A stretch of DNA of 64,000 nt from CAG-791 sp045546175 (GTDB taxonomy: Bacteria; Bacillota; Clostridia; Lachnospirales; Lachnospiraceae), in contig JAZQCI010000030.1 in NCBI GenBank assembly GCA_045546175.1, positions 26,978 through 90,977 on the forward strand, given 5' to 3'. The notes below the pieces were generated by a model. The model was not told where the DNA came from, made no database searches, and was given only the letters and a program-made list of their open reading frames with translations. Numbering within the stretch: the first letter of the stretch is position 1; the number at the start of each line of letters is the position of its first letter. Of this stretch, positions 1 through 6,784 are shown one piece after another. Both the position numbers and the translations under genes were made by a program.

Positions 1-920
1 TCAAGGGATTTGGTCATGATCTTCTCAAGTTCCGGCATAGTGTATCCATGCTTGAGGCCCAGGATTGCCATTGCTGCGATTGTGGAAATAAGGAGTGCTA
101 CGAAAGGCTCCCCGAGGAAGTTAAAGACCGGTCTGACCGATTCGGCTGCAGGCAATACGCTCAGTACAGACTTCAGAATGATCAGAACGAGCGGAATCAG
201 GATGATGCCGACGATCGTTCCGAACTTGGGAAGTTTGGACTCATCAAACTCTTCCTGATTCATTACATGGTCAGGAACAGGAATGAAATATTTCTTCCCA
301 CAGATGGAGCCCCAGATCGGTCCGGCTACGATCATAGCGAGCGTGCCGCAAAATACACCGATCAGGATGACCCATCCCAGATCAACGCCAAGCATTGTAG
401 CTACCAGAACAGGTCCGGGTGTAGGAGGGATAAAAGCATGTCCGACCGCAAGTCCTGCGAGCAGCGGAATCGTATAGTACAATGCGCTTCTCTGAGTCTT
501 TTTAGCAAGAGAGAATGCCAGAGGAATCAGGATGATCAGGCCGGCGTCGAAGAAAACGGGCATTGCCACAACCAGGCCGGTGATTCCCAAAGCCCATGCC
601 GCTTTCTCGTCTCCGAATTTTTTGACCATCGTGACTGCCAGCGTCTGCGCGCCTCCCGACGCTTCTAAAATAGCGCCGAACATCGATCCCAGGCCGACTA
701 AGAGCGCGATTCCTTTTAACGTATTTCCGATGCCGTCGTTGACAGCTGTTACTATATCCGCCAAAGGCATGCCGGCAATGATTCCGATCGAAATCGCACC
801 TACCAGGATCGACACCATAGCCTGTACTTTAAATTTAATGATCAGCACCAGCAGAATAACAAGACCGATTAATGCTCCGGCTATAAGTCTTGCCGGATCA
901 AGAACTACATCACCACCCAT
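1..920 (-). CDS. GntP-family gluconate-type permease, 3' end cut by window
   Basis: Integral membrane H+-coupled permease for gluconate or a related sugar acid. Reading leftward from ATG at 920 the protein begins MGGDVVLDPARL and is highly hydrophobic, with GntP-like stretches such as GLGSMFGAILEASGGAQTLA and a PPTPGPV motif near residue 145. About 306 codons are present; the family is usually near 440, so the C-terminus lies outside the window. A ribosome site AAGGAGG sits 7-8 bases before the ATG. The leader holds a sigma-A-like promoter flanked by palindromes that also occur before the neighbouring FadR-type regulator, so induction by a sugar acid is likely. The exact substrate cannot be read from sequence. 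Confidence 0.88.
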   Translation of the reverse strand, partial: MGGDVVLDPARLIAGALIGLVILLVLIIKFKVQAMVSILVGAISIGIIAGMPLADIVTAVNDGIGNTLKGIALLVGLGSMFGAILEASGGAQTLAVTMVKKFGDEKAAWALGITGLVVAMPVFFDAGLIILIPLAFSLAKKTQRSALYYTIPLLAGLAVGHAFIPPTPGPVLVATMLGVDLGWVILIGVFCGTLAMIVAGPIWGSICGKKYFIPVPDHVMNQEEFDESKLPKFGTIVGIILIPLVLIILKSVLSVLPAAESVRPVFNFLGEPFVALLISTIAAMAILGLKHGYTMPELEKIMTKSL

Positions 921-989
921 TTTCTTCCTCCTTAGTTAGGTTGTTATTTACTGTTTTCTCATTCAGGTCTTTTCTAGTTTGCTCATTTC

Positions 990-1007
990 ACATCTGACGT
1001 CTGATGT
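990..1007. promoter_or_regulatory. Operator: two overlapping ACRTCAGAYGT palindromes
   Basis: The segment ACATCTGACGTCTGATGT contains two overlapping 11-bp sites (990-1000 and 997-1007) of the form ACRTCAGAYGT. It lies just downstream of the predicted -10 of the gntP promoter, in the leader, where a bound repressor would block transcription. The likely binder is the adjacent FadR-type regulator (inference). Confidence 0.6.
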
Positions 1008-1020
1008 ATTAACTGTTTTA

Positions 1021-1048
1021 ATTATAATACTCCGCATTTATTTTTCAA
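1021..1048 (-). promoter_or_regulatory. Promoter of the gntP-type gene
   Basis: On the minus strand, TTGAAA (1048-1043) and TATAAT (1026-1021) are separated by 16 bases, a good sigma-A promoter about 100 bases before the gntP start. It is bracketed by the operator palindromes at 990-1007 and 1047-1063. Confidence 0.65.
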
Positions 1049-1063
1049 TACATCAGATGTATT
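1047..1063. promoter_or_regulatory. Operator overlapping the -35 of gntP
   Basis: AATACATCAGATGTATT is a perfect palindrome apart from its centre base. Its core ACATCAGATGT matches the other sites of this locus. It overlaps the first two bases of the -35 hexamer, a typical repressor position. Confidence 0.62.
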
Positions 1064-1150
1064 TTGTTTGTTTTCAGCATTTTAGACAAAAAAAGAAAGG
1101 CTCGATTACGTATCGAGCCCTCTGTTTTGTCTATTATTACGATAAGCGGC

Positions 1151-1885
1151 TTAGTTTTCGCTGTTTCCCTGTTCCAGCATCTGCTTAATCATCTGACGAT
1201 TATAGGTCAAATGCATGACCATGGCGCATCTGGCCCCGACCTGATCATGATTTTCAATGGCTTCTACTACAGCCCTGTGCGTCTCAATGGTCTCCTCCAT
1301 CAGTTCTCTGTGCGTCACATTTGCAAATGTATGCACGGCGGAGTCGATCAGAGGTACAAGAACCTCTACAACTCTGTTCTTACTGCAGTGTGCGATCGCT
1401 GTATGAAGCTCAATATCCTTGCGGACATGATTCTCCCCGCTGCGATAAATCTCTTCCACTTCATCGCAGAGCCTGCGCAGTTCCACAACATCTTCTTCTG
1501 TAGCGTTCATGGCTGCATAGGCTGCGATCTCCGGCTCAATCATCAGACGTACGTCAAACAGTTCAAGAGCCAGCTGGTATTTATCATCATATCTCCCCAG
1601 CCCCAGAGGATCCTCTTCTGCAGGATAGGAACTGATCACATACGTCCCTGATCCGCGGCGCACTTCCAGCATGCCCTTGGAGACAAGTCCCTTTACCGCT
1701 TCGCGAATCGTACTGCGGCCGACCCCGAATTTCTCTGCCAGTTCAAATTCATTCGGAATCTTTTCACCGACAGGAATCGGTTCTTCCTGAATATACCGTA
1801 TTAATTGAGCTTCGATCCTGTTTCCCAGAAGCTCTTTGTCTTCCTTCACAATTTGATACATCTCGTCAAACTCGCTGTTTATCAT
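1151..1885 (-). CDS. FadR/GntR-family transcriptional regulator
   Basis: A 244-residue DNA-binding repressor or activator. An N-terminal winged helix (about residues 20-85, with PNEFELAEKFGVGRSTIREA and a GSGTYV wing) is followed by an all-helical FCD effector domain, as in FadR, GntR, UxuR and LldR. I chose ATG 1885 (MINSEFDEMYQ) rather than the upstream ATG at 1918, because TTGGAG lies 5 bases before it and nothing comparable precedes 1918. Its position beside the gntP-type gene and the shared palindromes suggest that it controls both. The ligand, probably a sugar acid, is inferred from context. Confidence 0.88.
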   Translation of the reverse strand: MINSEFDEMYQIVKEDKELLGNRIEAQLIRYIQEEPIPVGEKIPNEFELAEKFGVGRSTIREAVKGLVSKGMLEVRRGSGTYVISSYPAEEDPLGLGRYDDKYQLALELFDVRLMIEPEIAAYAAMNATEEDVVELRRLCDEVEEIYRSGENHVRKDIELHTAIAHCSKNRVVEVLVPLIDSAVHTFANVTHRELMEETIETHRAVVEAIENHDQVGARCAMVMHLTYNRQMIKQMLEQGNSEN

Positions 1886-1951
1886 ATTTACTCCAATGCG
1901 CCCCTCTGTCCGGTTCATGCCCCAGGGCGCCGAAGCATGTCTGTCACTAAC

Positions 1952-1980
1952 AGTATACGTTTCTCATTGTGAAACCGCAA
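1952..1980 (-). promoter_or_regulatory. Promoter of the FadR-type regulator
   Basis: On the minus strand TTGCGG (1980-1975) and TATACT (1957-1952) are separated by 17 bases, giving a leader of about 60 bases before the chosen start at 1885. Confidence 0.5.
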
Positions 1981-2044
1981 GCGAACTTGCCTAGATGATC
2001 GTCGATCGTTTCCAAACTTTCAAGTTATACGTCCATCTTAACAT

Positions 2045-2055
2045 ACGTCAGACGT
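2045..2055. promoter_or_regulatory. Operator-like palindrome upstream of the regulator
   Basis: ACGTCAGACGT is a perfect 11-bp palindrome around a central base and fits the ACRTCAGAYGT consensus seen at the gntP promoter. It lies about 65 bases upstream of the predicted regulator -35, so it may serve autoregulation by looping or activation. Confidence 0.45.
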
Positions 2056-2186
2056 TTTATCCACATCACCTCATAAACGAAAACACAGGCCAAGCATTTC
2101 CTGATGATCAGTTGCTTAGCCCGTGTTATTGGTTCAGTGTCGTCAGGAACAGTTCTGTCGTCCCCTGTGGGTGTGTCACGGGGGGT

Positions 2187-2219
2187 GTGTCACGGGGACG
2201 TATCCGCTGACACATTTTT
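2187..2219. repeat. GTGTCACGGGGACGTATCC-type repeat, single copy
   Basis: One unit of a short palindromic family: GTGTCACGGGGACG, TATCCG, then TGACACATTTTT. A truncated second copy (GTGTGTCACGGGG) directly precedes it at 2171-2184. The same unit recurs at 3113-3300 (inverted, five copies), 59125-59168 and 63929-63994. The arms form a hairpin of the REP type. No REP-associated transposase gene was seen in the window. Confidence 0.75.
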
Positions 2220-2299
2220 CATCGAGTGCCGCACAAGATTGCGGCAGCCCCATTTGTTCTTGTTCGGGATTGTGACAGATTTGAGTTGACTCTGCTGAA

Positions 2300-2687
2300 C
2301 TGGTGCCGGAGGTGGGGGCTTCTCCGGCGCCTGTTCGTCATTCCGACAGATATGAGCCAGCTCTGCTGATCTGGTGCCGGAGGTGGGGCTCCCGCGGCAC
2401 CAGTTCAGCATTCCGATAGATATGAGCCACTTCTGCTAATCAGATGCCGGAGGTAGGGGCTTCTCCGGCACCAGTTCGTCATTCCGACAGAATTGAAATG
2501 ATTCTGATGATCTGGTGCCGGAGATAGGAGCTTCTCCGGCACCAGTTCATCATTGCGATAGATATGAGCCACTTCTGCTAATCAGATGCCGGAGGTAGGG
2601 GCTTCTCCGGCACCAGTTCATCATTCCGGCAGATTCGAGCTGACTCTGCTAATCTGGTGCCGGAGGTGGGGGCTTCTCCGGCACCAG
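2300..2687. repeat. Six-copy 71-bp hairpin array
   Basis: Six direct copies start at 2300, 2371, 2441, 2512, 2583 and 2654 (period 71, once 70). Each holds an inverted repeat of the form CTGGTGCCGGAG, a 10-base loop, then CTCCGGCACCAG, followed by a linker with GACAGATATGAGCC-like sequence. Arm changes are partly compensated. There is no credible coding frame. The last unit is the hairpin that opens structured element A, so the array looks like an amplified first domain of that element. Confidence 0.85.
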
Positions 2688-3009
2688 TTCATCATTCTCA
2701 TCTGACAGCGAAGTGCGTTGGATTATTTGAGTACTTTTTTCTTCCATGGCCTCCACTGGTTTTTCTGATTGCCGGCACATAGTGAAGAAATCAAAGCAAT
2801 TTGCACCTGCGTTGGATTATAAACAAGAATTCTTCCTCGCCGGCCCCCATACCAGGCAGCTTGCTGCTGCACTGTATGGAGGCCAGCGACCTTATAATGA
2901 GCCTTATGATCCAACCTGCCGGGAAACAGACCGATATTTACAGTTCTTTTGGCTTTTTGTCTTTTTTCCATGGGGGCAGGCTCACTAAATCATCCTCATA
3001 TGATCCAAC
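2654..3009. other. Structured intergenic element, copy A
   Basis: A 356-bp non-coding module whose second copy is inverted at 32663-33013. In order: hairpin 2654-2687, box 1 GTTGGATTAT 2717-2726, GGCCTCCA 2748-2755, box 2 GTTGGATTAT 2811-2820, GCCCCCAT 2843-2850, TGGAGGCC 2877-2884, reversed box 3 ATGATCCAAC 2906-2915, ATGGGGGC 2970-2977, reversed box 4 ATGATCCAAC 3000-3009. Boxes 1/4 and 2/3 can pair in a nested fold, and the GGCC-type segments are complementary. Both copies conserve these segments while the intervening sequence differs. It could be a structured RNA or a non-autonomous mobile element; I do not recognise a known family. Confidence 0.72.
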
Positions 3010-3020
3010 CAAGGGAAAAC

Positions 3021-3051
3021 GCAAAAAAATCCGGCCCTTCGGCCGGATTTA
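3021..3051 (-). terminator. Rho-independent terminator for the aroD transcript
   Basis: On the minus strand AAATCCGGCC, GAAG, GGCCGGATTTTTTT forms a GC-rich hairpin with a run of seven T. It lies about 250 bases beyond the aroD stop, so the transcript would include the 39-bp repeat array. Confidence 0.75.
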
Positions 3052-3112
3052 CAGTGTCCATTCAGGGGCACTGCATTGTTTACAAATGCGGCGTCCCCTG
3101 CCACATCCGAAT

Positions 3113-3300
3113 AAAATGTGTCAGCGGATACGTCCCCGTGACACACGATCAAAAATGTGTCACCGGATACGTCCCCGCGACACACGATCAAAAATGTGTC
3201 ACCGGATACGTCCCCGTGACACACGATCAAAAATGTGTCACCTGATACGTCCCCGTGACACGCGAACAAAAATGTGTCACTTGATACGTCCCCCTGACAC
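3113..3300. repeat. 39-bp tandem array of the GTGTCACGGGGACG family
   Basis: Five units start at 3113, 3152, 3191, 3230 and 3269, exactly 39 bp apart. Each reads AAAATGTGTCA, a GGATACGTCCCC core, then TGACAC. GTGTCAC and GTGACAC arms make a hairpin in each unit. The array ends 2 bp before the aroD stop codon, so it forms the 3' untranslated region of aroD. Confidence 0.88.
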
Positions 3301-3301
3301 A

Positions 3302-4153
3302 TCATAGATTCTTATGGATCACCCTCAAAATCCCGCCAAGCTCCTCCGCTCCGATCTGCCCCGGCGCAGAAGCCTTGCCCACAGTTCCAAACGTGCAGGA
3401 ACTGCCGAACACTTCCCCGCACAGGCGGCTGACCAGCCCGGTCCCGGACATGGACATGGTGATGATCGGCCCCTCCGCATACTGCGAAGACATCTCCTGC
3501 GTCGCGGCGATGAGCGTCAGCACATCGGCGCTGCCGCACGGCATCACGGCGATCTTGGGGATGTCGGCTCCCAGCTCCTGCATTCTGCGCAGCCTGCCGA
3601 CTATCTCCTCTTTCTCCGGCGTCTTGTCAAAATCGTGATTGGAGCCGACGACTTTGGCGCCCGCTCTGTGCGCCTCTTCGATGATTTCTCTCACGATATC
3701 GTCGCCTGTAAAGGCCTCCACATCGATCAGGTCCACCAGCCCGGTCTGCGCCGTCATGATATTAAGCCGCTTGTACTCATCCACAGAGATGGCCTTCTCT
3801 CCGCCTTCCCGGGCCGTTCGAAAAGTAAAAAGGAGCGGAATATCGCCGAGTTCCTCGCGGAGCTCCTTCAGGACGTCCTCCACTTTCCCGAACTCAAAGA
3901 CATCCTCGAACCAGTCCGCGCGCCACTCGACCAGGTCAAAGACATTTTCCTCAAAGACTTTTTCCCCAAAGGCATTTTTCCCCAAGGCATTTCCCTTAAG
4001 AGCATTTCCCTTAAGAGCATTTCCCTTAGGAGCATTTTCCATAATAGAAGACGCCGCCTCCAGAATCTCTCTCTTTGTCGTCCCGACAATCGGAACAATG
4101 ATCTTGGGAATCCCCTCGCCGATCTTCACCCCGCGCACTTCCACACATTTCAT
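3302..4153 (-). CDS. aroD: Type I 3-dehydroquinate dehydratase with repeat-expanded insert
   Basis: Converts 3-dehydroquinate to 3-dehydroshikimate through a Schiff base (shikimate pathway or quinate use). Seen: VEWRAD (substrate-binding E and R), FRTAREGG, GSNHDFDKTP with the catalytic His, IPKIAVMP with the Schiff-base Lys, SRLCGEVFGS and the SAPGQ substrate loop. The product is 283 residues against about 250 for the family. The excess is a low-complexity insert of about 28 residues before VFDLVEWRAD built from KGNAL repeats, encoded by 15-bp DNA repeats near 3940-4040. ATG 4153 matches the usual family N-terminus (MKCVEVRGVKIGEG); GTG codons at 4156 and 4171 are alternatives. Confidence 0.93.
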   Translation of the reverse strand: MKCVEVRGVKIGEGIPKIIVPIVGTTKREILEAASSIMENAPKGNALKGNALKGNALGKNAFGEKVFEENVFDLVEWRADWFEDVFEFGKVEDVLKELREELGDIPLLFTFRTAREGGEKAISVDEYKRLNIMTAQTGLVDLIDVEAFTGDDIVREIIEEAHRAGAKVVGSNHDFDKTPEKEEIVGRLRRMQELGADIPKIAVMPCGSADVLTLIAATQEMSSQYAEGPIITMSMSGTGLVSRLCGEVFGSSCTFGTVGKASAPGQIGAEELGGILRVIHKNL

Positions 4154-4215
4154 CACGTTATTAGTCCTCACTTACAGGCGAATCACTTAAATGCGAATCA
4201 CTTACCGGCGAATCG
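4154..4215. repeat. 15-bp tandem repeats in the aroD leader
   Basis: On the minus strand the spacer between the reductase-like gene and aroD is TAAGYGATTCGCNNN repeated three times plus flanking partial units, each 15 bp. The last unit merges into the aroD ribosome site (TAAGTGAGGACTAAT), so copy number changes the distance between the two genes. Confidence 0.75.
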
Positions 4216-4227
4216 CTTATGAGCAAA

Positions 4228-5172
4228 TCACTCATATACAAACCTGCCGTCATTCTTCTCCTCAATGGCCTTGATCGCATGATAGGTGTACTCCGTAAAG
4301 GGCACACTGATCCCCACAGACTTCGCCTTCTCCATCAACACGCCCGCGAACATGTCGATCTCCGTGTGCCTGCCCGCGTCCAGATCCTGCAGCGTGGAAA
4401 ACCTTGCCGTCTTCGCACAGCTGTCCCACGCAAGCGACGGCTTCAGAACCTCAATTCCCAGCGCCGCGCCGACCCGGTGCACCTCATCGAATAATCGCTC
4501 TCTCAAGAAGGACACATGTTCCGAGTCAAAATAGGCACCAAACGGCAGGTCCAAGACAGCCTGGGGTAGGTTGTAGCAGATATTGGAGGCATATTTGGCC
4601 CACTGGTCCTGGATAATGTCCTCCACAAAGAAAGCGCCGCAGGTCGTCCCCGCCAGAAGATCTTCAATGGCGGCGATGCGCTCGCTCTTAACTCTCGTGC
4701 CCTTCTCGCCCAGATAGACGCCCCAGCCGAGATCGGGATTGAAGGAAATGACATCCTTGCCGTCGCGAGTCCGGCGCTCGGAGCTGACCCGCATCAGCGA
4801 GTAGACGATCTGCGAGGGATCGATGACTTTGCCGATCTTCTCCTCGGAGTCGATCCCATTGAGAAGAGAGAGGACGATCGTGCCGGGCGCGGCGATCTGA
4901 CGGATGTCCTCCAGAGCCGCTTCCAGCGCCGTATATTTGACCGCGACAAGCAGAAGGTCCACGCCTCTTGCCTCCTGCGGCGTGCGAATCTGCGGATGCA
5001 GCGCACGGACCTCTTTCCCGTCGTCCACCGTTATGCCGTCTCTTTCCAGCCGAAGCTTCCGGTCTCCGTCCGCAACAACACAGAAATCAAGGTCTTTTTT
5101 ACCCATCAGGCCATAGACAAAGTAGGCGCCCACGGCGCCTGCTCCCAGGACAGCTGCCGACCGGATCTTCAT
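4228..5172 (-). CDS. 2-dehydropantoate 2-reductase-like oxidoreductase (ApbA/PanE family)
   Basis: A 314-residue NAD(P)-dependent reductase. The Rossmann glycine motif GAGAVGAY sits at residues 10-17. VAVKYT and LLNGID follow at the expected spacing, and a helical C-terminal domain contains a conserved-type KYASNICYN segment. ATG 5172 overlaps the stop of ridA (ATGA), so translation is coupled; an upstream in-frame GTG at 5187 would extend it into ridA. PanE makes pantoate, but many paralogues act on other 2-keto acids. With ridA upstream and aroD downstream and no other coenzyme A genes nearby, the true substrate is uncertain. Confidence 0.82.
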   Translation of the reverse strand: MKIRSAAVLGAGAVGAYFVYGLMGKKDLDFCVVADGDRKLRLERDGITVDDGKEVRALHPQIRTPQEARGVDLLLVAVKYTALEAALEDIRQIAAPGTIVLSLLNGIDSEEKIGKVIDPSQIVYSLMRVSSERRTRDGKDVISFNPDLGWGVYLGEKGTRVKSERIAAIEDLLAGTTCGAFFVEDIIQDQWAKYASNICYNLPQAVLDLPFGAYFDSEHVSFLRERLFDEVHRVGAALGIEVLKPSLAWDSCAKTARFSTLQDLDAGRHTEIDMFAGVLMEKAKSVGISVPFTEYTYHAIKAIEEKNDGRFVYE

Positions 5173-5537
5173 AACTGTGCGATGCACTCGATCTCGCAGA
5201 GTGCTCCCTTGGGAAGGTCTTTGACCGCCACGCAGCTTCTCGCCGGCTTGGACGTGAAGTACTTGGCATAGACAGCGTTAAACGCCGCGAAATCAGCGAT
5301 CTCGGCCAAAAAGCAGGTCGTCTTGATGACTTTGTCGGCGCCTGAACCCGCCGCCTCGAGAATGGCCATCACGTTCTTGCAGCTCTGCTCTGTCTGGGCG
5401 TCGATCCCCTCGGCCATCTCGCCAGTCGCGGGATCGATCGGAATCTGACCGGACGTAAATACCATGTCGCCCACAATATATCCCTGGGAATAAGGGCCGA
5501 TTGCGCCGGGTGCCTTGTCTGTACTGATTACTTTCAT
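5169..5537 (-). CDS. RidA/YjgF family enamine-imine deaminase
   Basis: A 122-residue cytosolic trimeric protein that hydrolyses reactive enamine and imine intermediates, such as 2-aminoacrylate from PLP enzymes. The N-terminus carries the family motif (APGAIGPYSQG), then FTSGQIP, and near the end KPARSCVAV, whose Arg binds the substrate carboxylate, and CEIECIA with the acidic residue. The length is typical. The start ATG 5537 has a GGAGG-like site (ACGGAGGTTTCACT) upstream. It is the first gene of a three-gene leftward set with the ApbA-like gene and aroD. Confidence 0.93.
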   Translation of the reverse strand: MKVISTDKAPGAIGPYSQGYIVGDMVFTSGQIPIDPATGEMAEGIDAQTEQSCKNVMAILEAAGSGADKVIKTTCFLAEIADFAAFNAVYAKYFTSKPARSCVAVKDLPKGALCEIECIAQL

Positions 5538-5955
5538 AGTGAAACCTCCGTATTATCCATTTCTGTTTCTCCGGGTGCCGCGCGGCGGACCGCCCGGGAA
5601 CTGCTGATATTTCGTTCAAGGCTCGCAGCGCGAGCCTTCGCGCCGCGTGCGGGCTGCCCTAAGGGCAGCATCTTCCTTTCCGCACGCGTGTGCATCATTT
5701 AACTCGGTGCGGGATTGTCTCCCGCCCGAGTTAAAGTCTACCATAAACCGACCAATTGTGAAATCGGATTGCCGCCCTTTGGCCGCGAAAACTGCAGGCC
5801 AGGCCGCGCCGCAACCGGCTGAGACAGCCGCAGGTCGCGCCACAGCCAGCTAAGACAGCCACAGGCCAGGCCGCGCCGAAGCCGGCTGAATCACCCGCAG
5901 CGCGCCGCCCCCACCAGTCCCGCCAAGTCAGCCTCGCCAGATCATCTCCGCCACC
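5538..5955. other. Gene-free spacer with two repeat types
   Basis: This 418-base gap has no credible gene. It holds palindromic repeat copy 1 (5614-5735) and, from about 5795 to 5903, three degenerate units of about 33 bp (CAGGCCAGGCCGCGCC and variants). The rest is C-rich sequence leading into the HAD gene end. Confidence 0.7.
5614..5735 (+). repeat. GC-rich palindromic repeat family, copy 1
   Basis: Begins TTCAAGGCTCGC and ends GAGTTAAA. It contains four nested or successive inverted repeats: GGCTCGC/GCGAGCC, GGGCTGCCC/GGGCAGC, GCGTGCGG/CCGCACGCG and TTTAACTCGG/CCGAGTTAAA. Other full copies are at 13533, 25665, 29981 and 57618, with fragments at 32588 and 54921. Confidence 0.85.
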
Positions 5956-6621
5956 TCAACTCACCCGCAGCCACTCCGCCGTCTCCGTCAGCGACGGCAG
6001 AATCACCACCGCCTTCTCTCTCATCTCCTGCGTCGGCGGGAGCTGGTCCGGCACCATGACCGGCTTCATTCCCGCCGCACAGGCGGCCCGGATCCCGTTG
6101 TAGGAGTCCTCGATGACGAAGATCTCGCTGTATTTTGACACAGGGATTCCCAGAGCGTCCGCGCAGCGCAGGAAAACTTCCGGATCCGGCTTGCCCTTCT
6201 GCACCATGTCCCCGCTCACAACCGCGTCAAAATACTGCAGCACCTCATGCCCGGCCAGAACCTTTTCGATCATGGCGCGCGGAGAAGACGAGGCGAGCCC
6301 GACAAGTATCCCCTTCGCTTTCAGCTGCTGCAGGATCTCCTTTGCCCCCGGCTTAAGGGCCATCTGTCCGCTCTCGACCACACCGGCAAAATAGTCCCGG
6401 CAGGCGCGGAATGTCCGCTCCAGGTCAAACTGCGGCAGGTGCCCGAAGGTCTCCGTCATGATCTGCCGCTCCATCGCATCGACCACGCCCACGGCGCGCG
6501 CGACGGCGGTCCGCATGTCGCTCTCCGGAAGGCCATAGAGCCTTGCGGCGTGGAGATACCCCGCCAGATAGGCGGCTTCCGAGTCCACCAGCACGCCGTC
6601 CATATCGAAGATCACATACAT
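5956..6621 (-). CDS. HAD-superfamily hydrolase, beta-phosphoglucomutase-like
   Basis: A 221-residue phosphatase or phosphomutase of HAD subfamily IA. Motif I DMDGVLVDSE is at residues 5-14 with both catalytic Asp, motif II is LASSS, motif III is GKPDPEVF and motif IV is VIEDSYNGI. A helical cap lies between motifs I and II. I chose ATG 6621 (MYVIFDMDG) because AGGAG lies 8 bases before it; the in-frame ATG at 6627 is too close. It lies beyond the terminator of the glycosidase operon and is probably transcribed separately. A sugar phosphate substrate is likely, but the specificity is unknown. Confidence 0.85.
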   Translation of the reverse strand: MYVIFDMDGVLVDSEAAYLAGYLHAARLYGLPESDMRTAVARAVGVVDAMERQIMTETFGHLPQFDLERTFRACRDYFAGVVESGQMALKPGAKEILQQLKAKGILVGLASSSPRAMIEKVLAGHEVLQYFDAVVSGDMVQKGKPDPEVFLRCADALGIPVSKYSEIFVIEDSYNGIRAACAAGMKPVMVPDQLPPTQEMREKAVVILPSLTETAEWLRVS

Positions 6622-6708
6622 AATCATTTCTCCTGCTTTGTTAAGCTTTATCTTCTGTGCGCCTCTTCGATTATACATTACTAAAGCATGTACAAACACT
6701 ACATGCGC

Positions 6709-6768
6709 GAAAAAAAGCCCTGCCCGGCCGACCGCTCTTCTCTCGAAAAGGATCGCCCGAACAGGGCT
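6709..6768 (-). terminator. Terminator of the glycosidase-transporter operon
   Basis: On the minus strand AGCCCTG ... CAGGGCT followed by TTTTTTT, enclosing a second GC-rich pairing (CGGGCGATCC against GGTCGGCCGGG). It starts 17 bases beyond the symporter stop codon. Confidence 0.75.
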
Positions 6769-6784
6769 GCTGAATAATTACATT

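Noticed and set aside
1541..1555. CATCAGACGT near-match to the gntP operator inside the regulator coding sequence
   Set aside because: One mismatch, within conserved codons (DVRLMIEPE); likely chance.
2300..2687. CRISPR array
   Set aside because: The units are continuous near-identical 71-bp copies with no unique spacers, and no cas genes are present.
2723..3305. Several open frames of 80-168 codons across element A and the 39-bp array on both strands
   Set aside because: They encode only translated repeats (MCHRIRPRDTR type) or change completely between copies A and B; no ribosome site or family.
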